Shown here: one piece after another, positions 27,423-38,554 of the stretch
How the letters are laid out: each line of letters begins with the position of its first letter
How positions within the stretch are numbered: position 1 is the stretch's first letter
Assembly: GCF_001456355.1 (NCBI RefSeq)
Contig: NZ_CP010271.1
Coordinates: forward strand, 992,001-1,056,000
Reading direction: 5' to 3'
Length of the DNA stretch: 64,000 nucleotides
From: Mycobacteroides saopaulense
GTDB lineage: Bacteria > Actinomycetota > Actinomycetes > Mycobacteriales > Mycobacteriaceae
The notes under the pieces: model-generated
The model's input: the letters and a program-made list of their open reading frames with translations, nothing else
Told to the model about the DNA's origin: nothing
The model's database searches: none
Translations under genes and position numbers: made by a program

Positions 27423-28408
27423 CCGTCATACTCGTCGACCCCCGCCATCCGTCCATGGTTCCGGTCGAGGCAGTCGGTTTGCTCGCCGGCGATCTGCAAT
27501 ACACCGAGGAACTCCCGGTCCGGCTGGCGTGGACGCTGTCGACCGCGCGTCCGGTGTACATCGGGGAGGATGCGCCCGCGCTGCTGTCCTCGGACCGCGA
27601 CCACCCGGAGGTGCGGGCGCGAATCCAGGCAGGAGCCAAGGTCATCGAACCGCCCGCGCGTCAGGGTGAAAAGCTCATCGACGCGGTGGCAGTGATGGAC
27701 AGGCTGCGGACCAACGGCCCGTGGGAGAGCACCCAGACCCACGATTCGTTGCGGCGCTACCTGCTCGAAGAGACCTACGAGCTGTTCGACGCCGTGCGCA
27801 CCGGTGACGCCGACGAGTTGCGTGAAGAGCTGGGCGATGTGCTGCTGCAGGTGCTCTTCCACGCCCGCATCGCCGAGGACGCCCCGGAGCACCCGTTCAA
27901 CATCGACGATGTGGCCGAGACGCTGCTGAAGAAGCTGGGCAACCGCATCCCGGTGATCTTGGGTGCCGGTGGCGACTCCACTTCGATCTCGCTGGAAGAG
28001 CAACTGGCGCAATGGGAAGAGCGCAAGGCGCAGGAGAAGGATCGCGACTCCTGCCTGGACGGCGTCTCCAGCAGCCAGCCCGCGCTGGCGTTGGCGCAGA
28101 AGGTGCTCGGCCGGGCGACGGCCGCGGGCCTGCCCAGGGAGCTGATCCCCGCGCAGCTGTTGTCGGTCACCATAGACCTCGATGGTGACGCCGAGAATCT
28201 CTTGCGCGCAGATGTTTTGGAATTCATGGACACGATCCGGCGCGCCGAGAAGAGCATCTTGGCCGCACGTTCTGGAGCGGACAACGCCTCCGGCTTGGCC
28301 AGTGCCGATCTGCGTGATGTGGATGCCGGAGAATGGCGCGAGCACTGGCTGAAGAATCCGGTTGAGGAGCCTGCTGGGGAGAACTCCGAGGCACCCGCCG
28401 AGCGCTAG
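27419..28408 (+). CDS. mazG: Nucleoside triphosphate pyrophosphohydrolase
   Basis: MazG hydrolyses NTPs, including oxidised or non-canonical ones, to NMP and PPi. The 329-residue protein has the single actinobacterial MazG domain with [12 protein letters not shown] (EExxE-type) and [18 protein letters not shown] (ExxD-type) metal-binding helices around residues 115-150. The start ATG overlaps the mfd stop, as in Rv1020-Rv1021. The Efe operon follows after a 95-bp gap. Confidence 0.95.
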   Translation: MTVILVDPRHPSMVPVEAVGLLAGDLQYTEELPVRLAWTLSTARPVYIGEDAPALLSSDRDHPEVRARIQAGAKVIEPPARQGEKLIDAVAVMDRLRTNGPWESTQTHDSLRRYLLEETYELFDAVRTGDADELREELGDVLLQVLFHARIAEDAPEHPFNIDDVAETLLKKLGNRIPVILGAGGDSTSISLEEQLAQWEERKAQEKDRDSCLDGVSSSQPALALAQKVLGRATAAGLPRELIPAQLLSVTIDLDGDAENLLRADVLEFMDTIRRAEKSILAARSGADNASGLASADLRDVDAGEWREHWLKNPVEEPAGENSEAPAER

Positions 28409-28468
28409 GCGGGGCGGCGCGATCGGGGACTTTGTGCCCGATCTCGCGGGACTATCGCCGCACAGTAT

Positions 28469-28503
28469 TTGCACAGTTGTTAGGTGCGCCATACCTTATC
28501 TGC
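28469..28503 (+). promoter_or_regulatory. Iron-regulated promoter with IdeR-like box
   Basis: A -35 TTGCAC (28469-28474), a 17-bp spacer and a -10 TACCTT (28492-28497) place transcription start at about the GTG of 28504, which predicts a leaderless mRNA. The 19-bp element at 28480-28498 (TTAGGTGCGCCATACCTTA) matches 13 of 19 positions of the IdeR consensus as I recall it (TTAGGTTAGGCTAACCTAA) and covers the -10. IdeR with iron would repress here. Confidence 0.65.
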
Positions 28504-30558
28504 GTGGTGTTATCGGATGCCGTCCCCAACCTGCTGATCGGCCTGAGAGAAGGCCTCGAAGCAGGGCTTGTGGTCAGCATCCTGCTTGCCGCTGTGCACC
28601 GCTCGCCGCTGGCGGCCGAACGGCGCCGCGTCACCGCCCCGGTCTGGCTGGGAGTGCTCGGTGCGCTGGCGGTGTCGGCCAGCTTCGCGGCGGTGCTCAC
28701 CTCCACCACCGGCTCGCTGGGCGCACACGGCCAGGACATCGTGGGTGGCCTGTTGAGCATCCTTGCCGTCGGATTGGTCACCGCGATGATCTTCTGGATG
28801 TCGCGCACGGCCGCCAACTTGTCCGGGGAGTTGTCCGGCAAGGTCGAGCACGCCCTGATTCTCGGTGCGGGTGCGCTGGCGTTGACCGCGTTCCTGGCGG
28901 TGGCCCGTGAGGGGCTGGAGACCACGCTGTTCTTCTGGACCGCCGCGAAGGCGGCGGGGGAGACCGCCGGACCGGTGATCGGCGGGGCCATCGGGCTCGC
29001 GATCGCGGTGGCGTTGTGCTGGCTGCTGTACCGCCGCGCCGTCAAGCTCAACCTCAAGGTGTTCTTCACACGTACCGCGCTGATACTCATCGTGATCGCG
29101 GCGGGCATCCTGGCCTACGGAATCGGAGATTTACAGACGGCGGGTTGGCTGCCCGGGCGATCCTGGTACGCATTCGATCTGAGCCAACACATTTCGGCGG
29201 ACTCCTGGTGGGTCACCATCATCACCGGCATCACTCAGCTCACCCCGCGCATGACCGTGCTGCAGGTGCTGGCCTGGGTCGGGTACCTGATCGCGGTGAT
29301 CCCCGCGTTCCTGCGCGCATCACGCCAGGCCCGTCCGGCCGCCGCCGCACCCGAACCGGACGCTGAACCTTCGGCATTCGCCCGGCTGATCGGTCGGCGG
29401 CCGATCGTGGTGGCCGCCGCCATCGTGGTGGTGCCGGCCGTGGTGGCCGCCGGGGTCATCGCGATTCTGCCGTCGGCCAGTCCCGATGCCGATACGCGCG
29501 TCACGGTGACCGCCGCGGGGTGCGCAGACGACTGGAAGTCCGCCGGGGTCGGGGTGCAGACATTCTCTGTCGTCAACAAGTCGGGCAAGACCGGCGAGAT
29601 CAACCTGGTGGATGCGAGCAATGGGGTGGTGGGTGAGATCGAGACCCTCGGACCGTCCACCAGTGCCACCTTGACGGCGACGCTGTCGGACGGCACGTAC
29701 AAGTTCGTCTGTCTGATGGCCGGGGAACCTGCCAGATATTCGGCGATCCAGCAGGTAAGCGGGAAGTCCGTGCCCGGCGCACCGCAGCCCGTCGTGCGGG
29801 TGACCAAGGACGACCTCACGGCGCCCATGGCGTCTTACCAGCGCTACGCCGACAATCTCCTGGGGATGCTGGGGGCGCAGGTACGGGTTCTTCGCGGCGA
29901 CCTGGTTTCGGGCAATGCCGAAGCGGCCAAGAATGATTGGCTGCCGACGATCCTGACGTGGAATCGAATCGGCGCTGCCTACGGCAGTTTCAAGGACTAC
30001 GGTGATGCCATCGCCGGGCTTCCGCATGGGCTGCCCGGAGGCGTGAACGATCCCGATTTCAAGGGCCTGCGCCGTCTGGAATACGGGCTGTGGCACGGGC
30101 AGCCGCCGTCGGCATTGGTGCCGGTGGCCGACGAATTGGTGGCCACCATCGACAAGCTGCGGGCCAACCTTGCCGATGTGATGACCGAACCGGCCGACCA
30201 GACCAAGCGTCCGCACGAAATCCTGGAGGACACCCTGCGGTTTCAGCTGATGGGTTACACCAACCAGGGAGCCGGCACGGAGTACCCGGAGGCCGCGGCA
30301 GCCGTCGAGGCCACTCGTGCGGTGCTGGAGCAGTTCTCCGTGCTGATCAACCCGCGTGCACCAAAGTTGTTGACGCAAATCAATTCCCAGCTCGATGTGC
30401 TTGACGGCACGCTCAAGGCGACGCAGCAGGGCGGGCACTGGCGTCCGCTGGCGCAGGTGCCACTGAGTGGTCGTCAGGCGGTCGATGCCGCGTTGGGGCA
30501 CGTGCTCGAGACGCTCGCCTCGGTGCCGCTGCTGATCGAACTTCCGCCGAGCCGTTGA
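28504..30558 (+). CDS. Fused EfeU-EfeO iron transport protein
   Basis: This 684-residue fusion combines an FTR1/EfeU permease (residues 1-290, about seven membrane helices) with EfeO domains outside the membrane. Two REGLE motifs (residues 15-19 and about 135-139) are the iron-coordinating signature of FTR1. A further helix near residues 300-325 leads to a cupredoxin-like domain (from DTRVTVTAAGC) and an imelysin/M75 domain. The usual HxxE metal motif of that last domain appears as RRLE near residue 523, so the His is missing. The GTG at 28504 or 28507 starts next to the IdeR box and gives the family N-terminus (NLLIGLREGLEAG). efeB follows after 17 bp. Confidence 0.9.
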   Translation: MVLSDAVPNLLIGLREGLEAGLVVSILLAAVHRSPLAAERRRVTAPVWLGVLGALAVSASFAAVLTSTTGSLGAHGQDIVGGLLSILAVGLVTAMIFWMSRTAANLSGELSGKVEHALILGAGALALTAFLAVAREGLETTLFFWTAAKAAGETAGPVIGGAIGLAIAVALCWLLYRRAVKLNLKVFFTRTALILIVIAAGILAYGIGDLQTAGWLPGRSWYAFDLSQHISADSWWVTIITGITQLTPRMTVLQVLAWVGYLIAVIPAFLRASRQARPAAAAPEPDAEPSAFARLIGRRPIVVAAAIVVVPAVVAAGVIAILPSASPDADTRVTVTAAGCADDWKSAGVGVQTFSVVNKSGKTGEINLVDASNGVVGEIETLGPSTSATLTATLSDGTYKFVCLMAGEPARYSAIQQVSGKSVPGAPQPVVRVTKDDLTAPMASYQRYADNLLGMLGAQVRVLRGDLVSGNAEAAKNDWLPTILTWNRIGAAYGSFKDYGDAIAGLPHGLPGGVNDPDFKGLRRLEYGLWHGQPPSALVPVADELVATIDKLRANLADVMTEPADQTKRPHEILEDTLRFQLMGYTNQGAGTEYPEAAAAVEATRAVLEQFSVLINPRAPKLLTQINSQLDVLDGTLKATQQGGHWRPLAQVPLSGRQAVDAALGHVLETLASVPLLIELPPSR

Positions 30559-30575
30559 CGAGGGAGCCGGGCAAC

Positions 30576-31802
30576 ATGGATGTCAACCGCAGGAGTTTCA
30601 TACGGGGCGCCGCCATCGGTGCCGCCGGCACGGCCGTGACGGGCGCGGTGCTTGCCAAGGGAGCCGAGGTCGATGCGAACGCCGCAGCGGTGGCCGTGCC
30701 CCCGAGTCGATACCCGTTCCACGGGGCCAAACAATCGGGAATCCTCACCCCTGCCCCGGCCGAGAAGCAGAATTTCGCGTGCCACGTGGCTTTCGATGTG
30801 ACGTCGCAGACCAAGGATGCGTTGGCGGGCGTCTTGCGGAAGCTGACCGAACGGGCACGGTTTCTCTGCACGGGCGGCACGCCGCCCGAACTCGGTGTGG
30901 GGCAACCGCCGGCCGACAGTGCGGTGGTCGGTCCGGTGGTCGAGGCCGACGGGCTCACGGTGACGGTTGCCGTCGGGTCGAGTCTCTTCGACACCAGATT
31001 CGGCCTGGCCGAGCGCAAGCCCGCCAAACTGAAGCCCATGACCGTGTTCCCCAACGATTTTCCGGACCCGGCCTGGTCGCACGGGGATCTGTTGGTTCAG
31101 TTGTGTGCGCACAACCCGGATACGGTGCATCACGCCCTGCGCGACATCACTCGCGCGGTGCGCGGGCATCTGCAGATGCGGTGGCGTATAGAGGGGTACA
31201 ACTCACCTCCGCGCCCGTCCGGAACGGGCCGAAACCTCTTGGGGTTCAAGGACGGTACCGCGAACCCGGTGTCAAGCGATGCCGAAAAGCTGATCTGGGT
31301 GGGCGATGGCGAACCCGCCTGGACCGCGGACGGCACCTACATGGTGGTGCGCCTCATCCGGATGCTGGTCGAGTTCTGGGACCGTGTGTCCATCAACGAA
31401 CAGGAACGGATGTTCGGCCGGCGCCGCGACAGTGGTGCGCCGTTGGACGGCAACAATGAATTCGATAACCCCAACTACACGACTGATCCTGAAGGACAGA
31501 CCATTCCGTTGGACGCACACATCCGGCTGGCCAATCCGCGCACTGCGGAAACCGACAACCAGCGGCTGGTCCGGCGTTCCTACAACTACGACCTGGGCGT
31601 GGAACCGAACGGGAACATGCAGTCGGGACATGTCTTCGTGTGTTTCCAGCAGGACCTCGAGCGCCAGTTCGAAACCGTGCAGAACCGGTTGAACGACGAG
31701 CCCCTCGTGGACTATGTGCAGCCGTTCGGTGGCGGGTACTTTTTCGCCTTACCGGGCGTCACCGATGAGAACGACTGGTACGGAAGGGCCTTGCTCGGCT
31801 AG
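30576..31802 (+). CDS. efeB: Tat-exported DyP-type peroxidase EfeB, first copy
   Basis: This 408-residue heme peroxidase is of the dye-decolorizing family and partners EfeUO in ferrous iron or heme-iron uptake. A twin-arginine signal (VNRRSFIRGAAIGAAG) predicts Tat export with bound heme. The DyP motif GFKDGTANP lies near residue 222, followed by conserved Arg and His positions. The ATG at 30576 places the RR pair at residues 5-6. Its TAG stop shares the bases CTAG with the stop of the convergent second efeB. Confidence 0.93.
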   Translation: MDVNRRSFIRGAAIGAAGTAVTGAVLAKGAEVDANAAAVAVPPSRYPFHGAKQSGILTPAPAEKQNFACHVAFDVTSQTKDALAGVLRKLTERARFLCTGGTPPELGVGQPPADSAVVGPVVEADGLTVTVAVGSSLFDTRFGLAERKPAKLKPMTVFPNDFPDPAWSHGDLLVQLCAHNPDTVHHALRDITRAVRGHLQMRWRIEGYNSPPRPSGTGRNLLGFKDGTANPVSSDAEKLIWVGDGEPAWTADGTYMVVRLIRMLVEFWDRVSINEQERMFGRRRDSGAPLDGNNEFDNPNYTTDPEGQTIPLDAHIRLANPRTAETDNQRLVRRSYNYDLGVEPNGNMQSGHVFVCFQQDLERQFETVQNRLNDEPLVDYVQPFGGGYFFALPGVTDENDWYGRALLG

Positions 31803-33070
31803 CCGAAGAGTGCCTGGCCCCAGTATTCCTTGGGGCCCAGGCCCGGCGGGCAGGCGAAGAGGGCCGACCCGGTGTGCAGGATGTACTCGTTGAGAGCATC
31901 CTCGGTGGCCAGCTTGCGCTGCATGGGAATGAACTGGGTCTGTGGATTGCGCACGAAGGCGATGAAGAACAGTCCCGCGTCCAGATGCCCGAAACCGTCC
32001 GAGCCGTCGGTGAAGTTGTAACCGCGGCGCAGGATCTCGATGCCGCCCAGCTCCTCGGCGGAGGCCAGCCGCACGTGCGCGTCCACGTCCAGCAGCGGTT
32101 CGCCGTCCGGCTTGTCGCCGGTGAAGGCAATGGGCGCGAACTCGTCGGTCTGACCGATCGGCGCGCCGGATCCTTTGGTACGCCCGATGACTCGTTCCTG
32201 CTCGTTGAGTACCGTGCGATCCCAGCTCTCGATCAGCATCCGGATGCGCCGCGCCACCAGGTAGGTGCCGCCGGTCATCCATTCGGGATTGTCGCCCTTG
32301 CCCACCCAGACACTGGCCTCGACCTTGCCGGTGTCCTCGGCCTTGATGTTGCGGGTTCCGTCCTTGAAGCCGAACAGGTTTCGCGGGGTCACCTGCGATC
32401 GGCTGGTGGACGAGGTGCGGCCGAAGCCCAGCTGTGACCACTTGACCGCGACGGTGCCGAAACCCACCCGGGCAAGATTGCGGATCGCGTGCACTGCGAC
32501 CTGTGGGTCGTCGGCGCAGGCCTGGATGCAGATGTCGCCGCCGCAGCGCGCGGGGTCAAGCTTCTCGTTGCGGAATTTCGGCAGCTCCTGCAGCGGTGCC
32601 GGCAGCTTGTCGGCGATACCGAACCGGTCCACGCCGTCCTTGCGGAAGAAGGACGGGCCGAAGCCGATCGTCAGCGTCAGCGCGGAGGCGGCGAGGTCGA
32701 GCGCCTCGCCCGTATCCGTTGGCGGGGCATAGGGATTGCCGTCCACTGCACCGCCCGGTGTGGTCTCCTGGCCCTGGGTCATGCGTTCGGCCATCTCGGT
32801 CCACTGGCGCAGCATGGCCTGAACCTCGCCGCGGGTGGCGTTGGGCATCACGTCGAAGGCGCAGAAGTGCATCCGGTCCTGAGCCGGGGTGACGATCCCG
32901 GCCTGGTGCTCGCCGCGGAACGGGACCTTGGTGTTTACCGGACCGGTGCTGGCCGCGCTCGCACGGCCGCCCAACACTCCTGCCCCGGCCGCCCCGGCGA
33001 CGGCGGCGGTGACCCCCGCCGCGCCCAGCAGCTTGCGGCGGTTGATTCCACTACCGGCTGGCGATGACAC
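31799..33070 (-). CDS. efeB: Tat-exported DyP-type peroxidase EfeB, second copy
   Basis: This 423-residue homologue of the convergent efeB has its own Tat signal (GINRRKLLGAAGVTAAVAG) and the DyP motif LFGFKDGTRNI near residue 232. The GTG at 33070 overlaps the efeO stop by 20 bases and puts the twin Arg near residue 11. The frame continues upstream to 33112 without better signals. It closes the three-gene operon efeU-efeO-efeB. The two EfeB proteins differ throughout, so the duplication is not recent. Confidence 0.93.
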   Translation of the reverse strand: MSSPAGSGINRRKLLGAAGVTAAVAGAAGAGVLGGRASAASTGPVNTKVPFRGEHQAGIVTPAQDRMHFCAFDVMPNATRGEVQAMLRQWTEMAERMTQGQETTPGGAVDGNPYAPPTDTGEALDLAASALTLTIGFGPSFFRKDGVDRFGIADKLPAPLQELPKFRNEKLDPARCGGDICIQACADDPQVAVHAIRNLARVGFGTVAVKWSQLGFGRTSSTSRSQVTPRNLFGFKDGTRNIKAEDTGKVEASVWVGKGDNPEWMTGGTYLVARRIRMLIESWDRTVLNEQERVIGRTKGSGAPIGQTDEFAPIAFTGDKPDGEPLLDVDAHVRLASAEELGGIEILRRGYNFTDGSDGFGHLDAGLFFIAFVRNPQTQFIPMQRKLATEDALNEYILHTGSALFACPPGLGPKEYWGQALFG

Positions 33071-34205
33071 CCTGCACCTCGCTGACCTCCTTGGACAACG
33101 CGTCGATGGCATGTGCCAGCTCGATGCGCTGATCCTGGGTCACCGTGTCGTAGAAGACAAATCCGTCACCCTTGCGGTACTTGCCGAGCAGGGTGTCGAC
33201 CTCCTTGAAGCGCTTGTCGATGGCCTGTCCCAGTTCGGGTTTGCGCTCGTCGAGGATCGGCCGCACGGTCGCGACCGCGTTCTGCGAGCCGTCGACGTTG
33301 GCCTGGAAGTCCCACAGGTCGGTGTGGCTGAAGGTTTCTTCCTCACCGGAGATCTTGGTCCGGGCCACCTCGTCGAGCAGAGTCTGCGCCCCGCCGGCGA
33401 TCTTGGTGGTGTTGATGTCGAAGTCCTTGGCCCGCACGCCGTCCGAGAGCTCCTTGATGTCCTTGAGCAGCTGATCGGCGATCGCGTCGGTATCGGGCTG
33501 CAGGCCCGTCACCCACAGATCCTTTTCGATTCGGTGATAACCGGTCCACTTCTCGCCGGGTTGAAGATCTGCCTCGCGCAAGTCGATTCGCGGGTCCAGG
33601 TCATTCGGGAAGGCCTCGGCGACGGGCTCGATCCGTTCGTAGTACACGCGGCTGGTCGGGTACTGCGCCTTGGCGGAGGCGATGTCCTTGGCCTTCACCG
33701 CCGCGACGAACTTCGCGGCCGCCTCGCTCAGGGCGTCGACCTGGCTGATCACGTAGCCGCGGTAGCGGTCCGTGGCGTCCTTGAACTTGCCCTCGGCGTC
33801 CAGCTTCACCGCGGTACCGGTGATCGTGAAGTCGCCGCGGATGCCGTCGCCGATCATGCCGGGCTTGCAGGCGGTTTGATATGTGCCCGGCTCGGTGAAC
33901 TGCACGATGAGCTTGCGGCTGATGCCCGCGCCGATGTTCTCGACCTCGCCGAGCGCACGGTCGCCCTTGTCGTAGACATAGAACTCGGTGACCTTCGAGC
34001 CGTTGTTGGTCACGTTGAACGTGACGGGGCCCGTGGTGCCCTCGGTCTTTGACACCTCGCAGCTGGAGTCGGTGGCGGTGACGGTGATCTCCTGGCCGGC
34101 GCCCGCGGCACCGCCCTGGGTGGGTTCCTTGGGGGTACAGCCGGCCAGTGTCGCGCCGGTGGCCAGCGCAAGTGCGGCGGCCACGTAGGCAGGTGATGTT
34201 TTCAT
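33051..34205 (-). CDS. efeO: EfeO iron-binding lipoprotein with cupredoxin and M75 domains
   Basis: This 384-residue exported protein has a lipobox (TLAGC, Cys at residue 22), a cupredoxin-like domain with cysteines in SSCEV and TACKPGMIGDG, and an imelysin/M75 domain carrying the HxxE metal motif (GYHRIEKDLW, near residue 222). EfeO captures periplasmic iron for the EfeU permease. Start and stop overlap its neighbours (4 bases with efeU, 20 with efeB), so translation is coupled. Unlike the fused copy next door, its HxxE motif is intact. Confidence 0.94.
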   Translation of the reverse strand: MKTSPAYVAAALALATGATLAGCTPKEPTQGGAAGAGQEITVTATDSSCEVSKTEGTTGPVTFNVTNNGSKVTEFYVYDKGDRALGEVENIGAGISRKLIVQFTEPGTYQTACKPGMIGDGIRGDFTITGTAVKLDAEGKFKDATDRYRGYVISQVDALSEAAAKFVAAVKAKDIASAKAQYPTSRVYYERIEPVAEAFPNDLDPRIDLREADLQPGEKWTGYHRIEKDLWVTGLQPDTDAIADQLLKDIKELSDGVRAKDFDINTTKIAGGAQTLLDEVARTKISGEEETFSHTDLWDFQANVDGSQNAVATVRPILDERKPELGQAIDKRFKEVDTLLGKYRKGDGFVFYDTVTQDQRIELAHAIDALSKEVSEVQGVIASR

Positions 34206-35098
34206 CCAGCGGTCCTCTCGGGTTGGGCTTCGGTAGTGGTGGTAGACGCCGCCGGCTGAGCAGCCACCGGACGGAGGAACAGACCGAGCACGATCACCAG
34301 GTAGATGACCCAGCCGGCAAGTTGCAGCACCGTCGGAGTCGGTGTCACGTTGAAGATCCCGCGCAGCAGCTCCCCGTACCAGGCGCTCCAGTCGAACCAG
34401 CCGGTGATGTCAAAGGCCTTGTGCGACAGGCCGGGAAGCCAGCCGACGGTCTGCAGGGCGCCGATGCCGTAGGACAGGATGCCCGCGGCCACCACCACCA
34501 GGAAGGCGCCGGTGTACTTGAAGAACTTGCTCAGGTTGATCTTCACGGCGCCGCGGTACATGCCATAGGTCAATGCCGTCGCGATCGCGACGCCGGTGAC
34601 CAGTCCGGCCAGGGGCCAGGCGGTTTCGGCCTTGGCGTAGCCGACCATGAACAGCGCCGTCTCGACGCCCTCGCGCCCGACCGACAGGAACGCCACGGTC
34701 AAGACCGCCAGTGCCCCGGTCTCCAGGGCCTGTGCCATGCCGTGGCGTAACTCTCCGGCGATGCCGGCCGCGGCGGTACGCATCCACAGCACCATGGCGG
34801 TGACGATGGCGACCGCGACCAGCGAGGCCACCCCGGCGATCGCCTCGGCGCCCAGGTCACTGATGGTGTTACTGCCGAAATGGATCGTCAGGAAGATGAT
34901 CAGGGTCATCGCGATGGCACCGGCCACACCCAGCCACACCCAGCGCAGGGCGTCACGGCGATTGGACTTCACAAGGAACGCGATCAAGATCATCACGACG
35001 ATCCCGCATTCGAGCCCTTCGCGTAGTCCGATGAGACCGCTGCTGAAGTATTGCGAGAAGTTCGTCGGCCCGTCGGCTAGGACGCCGATACTGCGCAT
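34202..35098 (-). CDS. efeU: EfeU ferrous iron permease (FTR1 family)
   Basis: This 298-residue inner-membrane permease has seven predicted helices, with the two glutamate motifs REGLE (about residues 25-29) and REGVE (about 138-142). EfeU moves iron inward after capture by EfeO and EfeB. The ATG at 35098 follows AAGGAAAAGG. An IdeR-like box lies 48 nt upstream. It leads the operon efeU-efeO-efeB, convergent with the fused copy of the same system. Confidence 0.94.
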   Translation of the reverse strand: MRSIGVLADGPTNFSQYFSSGLIGLREGLECGIVVMILIAFLVKSNRRDALRWVWLGVAGAIAMTLIIFLTIHFGSNTISDLGAEAIAGVASLVAVAIVTAMVLWMRTAAAGIAGELRHGMAQALETGALAVLTVAFLSVGREGVETALFMVGYAKAETAWPLAGLVTGVAIATALTYGMYRGAVKINLSKFFKYTGAFLVVVAAGILSYGIGALQTVGWLPGLSHKAFDITGWFDWSAWYGELLRGIFNVTPTPTVLQLAGWVIYLVIVLGLFLRPVAAQPAASTTTTEAQPERTAG

Positions 35099-35126
35099 GT
35101 CCAGGGTCCTTTTCCTTCATGGGACT

Positions 35127-35164
35127 TTGGCTAGCCAATGCTTGCCAAGGTGCGGCTGACCTTA
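35127..35164 (-). promoter_or_regulatory. IdeR-like box and palindrome upstream of efeU
   Basis: CAAGGTGCGGCTGACCTTA at 35146-35164 matches 13 of 19 positions of the IdeR consensus and closely resembles the box of the other Efe operon. A 12-bp perfect palindrome TTGGCTAGCCAA (35127-35138) lies between it and the efeU start. Iron repression is the expected behaviour. Confidence 0.6.
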
Positions 35165-35271
35165 CCTGAAACCCGGGGGCGTGGGCGTCGGCACAGCATC
35201 GGCTGCGTGGGCAAGTGCCCAGCGCATGCAACGATGGAAGGCAATCCATCGCACCGTCTAGGAGTTCCGTC

Positions 35272-37414
<2,143 letters not shown>

Positions 37415-37436
37415 CGGTTGGAACTGAGGCCGAGCT

Positions 37437-38075
37437 ATGGCGGAACCCAGGCGCCGCCCCGCGTCCGGTAGGTCGCGGGGGCCGGCTCCGGCCGCGCGTA
37501 AACGGACGCCGGTCAAGCGTCCGGCGCAGAAGGTCGTCAGGGGTCCGGCCCGCAATGGCCCGGCAGCACCGGCCAAGGCGGCCAAGAGCGGCGGGGTTAC
37601 CGATGCGGTGGCCGCATCGATCGAACGCAGCGCCGAGCATCAGTCCGAGCAGCGCTTGGGCTCTACCGCGCGGCGAGCCGCCATCCTGGCGGCGGTGGTG
37701 TGCGCGCTGACCTTGACCGTGGCGGGTCCGGTGCGCACCTACTTCTCGCAGCAGGCCGAGAAGAACCAGCTCGCGGCCGCGGAAGCCCAACTGCGCGACC
37801 AGATTGCCTCGCTCGAGGACAAGAAGCGCCGACTGGCCGACCCGGCCTACATCGCCGCTCAAGCGCGCGAGCGGCTGGGATTCGTGATGCCCGGTGAGGT
37901 GCCCTTCCAGGTGCAGCTACCCAACACCCCCGTCGACGCCAGGCCGCAGGGACAGGGGCCCGTGGACAACGGCAACCCTTGGTACACCAACCTGTGGCAC
38001 AACATCGCCGACTCGCCGACGGACATACCGACCGCGCCGCCCGCCGTGCCCGCACCGACAGCTCCGCGCCCGTGA
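37437..38075 (+). CDS. ftsB: Septum formation initiator FtsB/DivIC family protein
   Basis: This 212-residue divisome protein has a basic, Ala/Pro-rich cytoplasmic N-terminus (1-75), one membrane helix near 80-98 (AAILAAVVCALTLTVAGPV), a periplasmic coiled coil (KNQLAAAEAQLRDQIASLEDKKRRL), the AYIAAQARERLGFVMPGE motif typical of the family, and a Pro-rich tail. FtsB links FtsQ and FtsL to septal synthesis. Its stop overlaps the next gene (GTGA). Confidence 0.93.
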   Translation: MAEPRRRPASGRSRGPAPAARKRTPVKRPAQKVVRGPARNGPAAPAKAAKSGGVTDAVAASIERSAEHQSEQRLGSTARRAAILAAVVCALTLTVAGPVRTYFSQQAEKNQLAAAEAQLRDQIASLEDKKRRLADPAYIAAQARERLGFVMPGEVPFQVQLPNTPVDARPQGQGPVDNGNPWYTNLWHNIADSPTDIPTAPPAVPAPTAPRP

Positions 38076-38554
38076 TCTCTGACGACGACATTGCCGCGGT
38101 CACAGCGCAATTGGGCCGGGCACCGCGAGGGATGCTGGAGGTCTCCTACCGTTGTCCCAACGGTGAGCCCGCCGTGGTGAAGACCGCCCCACGGCTGCCC
38201 GACGGCACGCCGTTCCCCACGCTGTACTACCTGACGCATCCGGCTCTCACCGCCGCGGCCAGCCGACTGGAGTCCGGCGGTCTGATGCGCGATATGACCG
38301 AACGCCTTGCCGCTGATGAGGATCTGGCCGCCGCGTATCGGCGGGCACACGAGAGCTATCTGGCCGAGCGCGATGCCATCGAGTCGCTGGGAACCAGCGT
38401 GACCGCGGGCGGCATGCCCGACAGGGTCAAGTGCCTGCACGTGTTGATCGGGCACTCGCTGGCCGCGGGCCCGGGGGTAAATCCCTTGGGGGATGAGGCA
38501 ATTCGTGAGCTGGCGGGCACCATGCCGGGCGTGCTTCCCGAGGTGTGGGAGTGA
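38072..38554 (+). CDS. DUF501 protein (Rv1025-like)
   Basis: This 160-residue protein of the DUF501 family is of unknown function. Typical segments are GMLEVSYRCPNGEPAVVKTAPRL (with a Cys), FPTLYYLTHPALT, and GGMPDRVKCLHVLIGHSLAAG. The GTG at 38072 overlaps the ftsB stop, and its own stop overlaps the ppx GTG, so ftsB, DUF501 and ppx are translationally coupled. The order is conserved across actinobacteria. Confidence 0.92.
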   Translation: MISDDDIAAVTAQLGRAPRGMLEVSYRCPNGEPAVVKTAPRLPDGTPFPTLYYLTHPALTAAASRLESGGLMRDMTERLAADEDLAAAYRRAHESYLAERDAIESLGTSVTAGGMPDRVKCLHVLIGHSLAAGPGVNPLGDEAIRELAGTMPGVLPEVWE

